Assembly: GCF_001280065.1 (NCBI RefSeq)
Contig: NZ_LGEA01000001.1
Coordinates: 186,001-250,000, forward strand
From: Streptomyces sp. NRRL B-1140
Lineage (GTDB): Bacteria > Actinomycetota > Actinomycetes > Streptomycetales > Streptomycetaceae
Direction of reading: 5' to 3'
Length of the DNA stretch: 64,000 nt
Each line of letters begins with the position of its first letter. Positions within the stretch are counted from its first letter, which is position 1. Position numbers and translations under genes: made by a program. The notes beneath the pieces are model-generated. The model did not search any database. It was not told the DNA's origin and saw only the letters and a list, made by a program, of their open reading frames with translations. Below, piece after piece: positions 63,668 through 64,000 of the stretch.

Positions 63668-63837
63668 CGCGGGGCCTCCTTCGCGTCCGGCCGGAGCCCG
63701 ATCGGCTCGACGGTCAGCAACATGGCCCATCGGACGGGCGGCGGCCACGGGGCACACCGCCACGACGGCGTCCGGGCGGCCCAGAGGACCCGGGTGGGCT
63801 AGTCACCCGGCAGTCCGCCACCGAGCTGAAGCGGAAC

Positions 63838-63913
63838 GTCACATACCGACAACGCTCGGTCCGGATTGTGAACAAGGCATGGTGTTTTCGGGACCGTGTC
63901 ACATACAAACAAC
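63838..63913. repeat. Direct 16-bp repeats between the betaine operon and the TIGR04222-like gene
   Basis: GTCACATACCGACAAC (63838-63853) and GTCACATACAAACAAC (63898-63913) match at 14 of 16 positions and lie exactly 60 bp apart. They sit in the 248-base divergent promoter region; the right-hand copy ends two bases before the ATG at 63916. They could be a pair of binding sites for one regulator on the same face or opposite faces of the DNA. Confidence 0.55.
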
Positions 63914-63915
63914 AT

Positions 63916-64000
63916 ATGCTCTGGGTTCTTTTCCTGCTGGCGGCCTGGGCCGTGGCCGGCACGGCGTGCACGCGCCTGTGCCTGGCCGCCGTACGCGCCG
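63916..64000 (+). CDS. Probable TIGR04222-type membrane protein, N-terminal fragment cut by the window end
   Basis: Only 28 codons are visible, starting from the ATG at 63916 and reading MLWVLFLLAAWAVAGTACT, then RLCLAAVRA. A hydrophobic helix with two Cys (in TACTRLCL) fits the start of TIGR04222 proteins as I remember them. Those proteins have a membrane anchor, a domain of about 200 residues and a low-complexity Gly/Cys-rich C-terminus, and often have a DUF692 gene nearby. No ribosome site is present (ACAAACAACAT precedes the start), so the message may be leaderless or this start may be wrong. Identification from this short piece is tentative. Confidence 0.45.
   Translation, partial: MLWVLFLLAAWAVAGTACTRLCLAAVRA

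Overview
The window looks like a chromosomal segment of a Streptomyces species. Base composition is very GC-rich and third codon positions are almost always G or C. Starts are often GTG or TTG, and many genes overlap by four bases. Marker genes fit the genus: a bifunctional geosmin synthase, a gamma-butyrolactone-receptor-like TetR regulator of the CprB type, and a four-gene conservon. From memory, the order geosmin synthase - DUF89 protein - cprB ... conservon ... murC matches the S. coelicolor core region that runs from murC to the geosmin synthase gene. I see no prophage, insertion sequence, CRISPR array, rRNA or tRNA, so this is mostly core chromosome with lineage-specific additions.

Layout. 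0-13 kb: a DUF1707 fragment, treZ, a frameshifted lipoprotein gene, a degenerate phosphotransferase-fold gene, an M24 peptidase and a divergent phosphodiesterase, a PDZ membrane protein, geosmin synthase, a DUF89 protein, cprB with a probable autoregulatory operator, and a secreted subtilase with a P domain. 13-20 kb: a membrane-anchored LPMO, a secreted protein divergent from a DUF6230/DUF6114 pair, a P450, a TatA protein and an LCP cell-wall ligase. 20-28 kb: an ArsR/P-type ATPase pair, an orphan sugar-type binding lipoprotein and the conservon cvnABCD. 28-34 kb: a glycine-betaine/choline-type ABC importer in one operon, then a two-component system. 34-37 kb: a reductase, an FMN-binding protein and ApbE, which together look like a transmembrane electron-transfer module, plus a DyP peroxidase. 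38-46 kb: a large three-helix membrane receptor, msrB, murC, a small unassigned gene, a RibD-like reductase and a ZapE/AFG1 ATPase. 46-56 kb: a secreted small protein, carbonic anhydrase and SulP cluster, a slipin, a PhoX-type protein, PPK2, a FAD-Rieske oxidoreductase, a zinc-ribbon mini-protein and an ABC exporter. 55-64 kb: a PTH2 hydrolase, a DUF7144-like membrane protein, a K+ channel (frameshifted), an MNIO-family oxidase fused to a partner-like domain, a choline-to-betaine operon and the first codons of a probable TIGR04222 membrane protein.

How the genes work together. Osmoprotection recurs: a betaine/choline importer at 28.4-32.0 kb, and a choline oxidase-like enzyme, an aldehyde dehydrogenase and a permease at 59.1-63.7 kb. 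Envelope functions recur too: murC, the LCP ligase, the LPMO, TatA and several anchored proteins. Two genes, at 2.1-2.8 kb and 56.8-57.4 kb, each become intact if one G is restored in a G-rich run. Sequencing error is therefore a serious alternative to gene decay.

The best candidates for undescribed biology are: the MNIO fusion with the nearby TIGR04222-like gene; the 969-residue receptor that joins an outside ligand-binding domain to a degenerate NTPase-like inside; the orphan binding protein next to the conservon; and the palindrome and 11-bp repeat block upstream of the carbonic anhydrase cluster.
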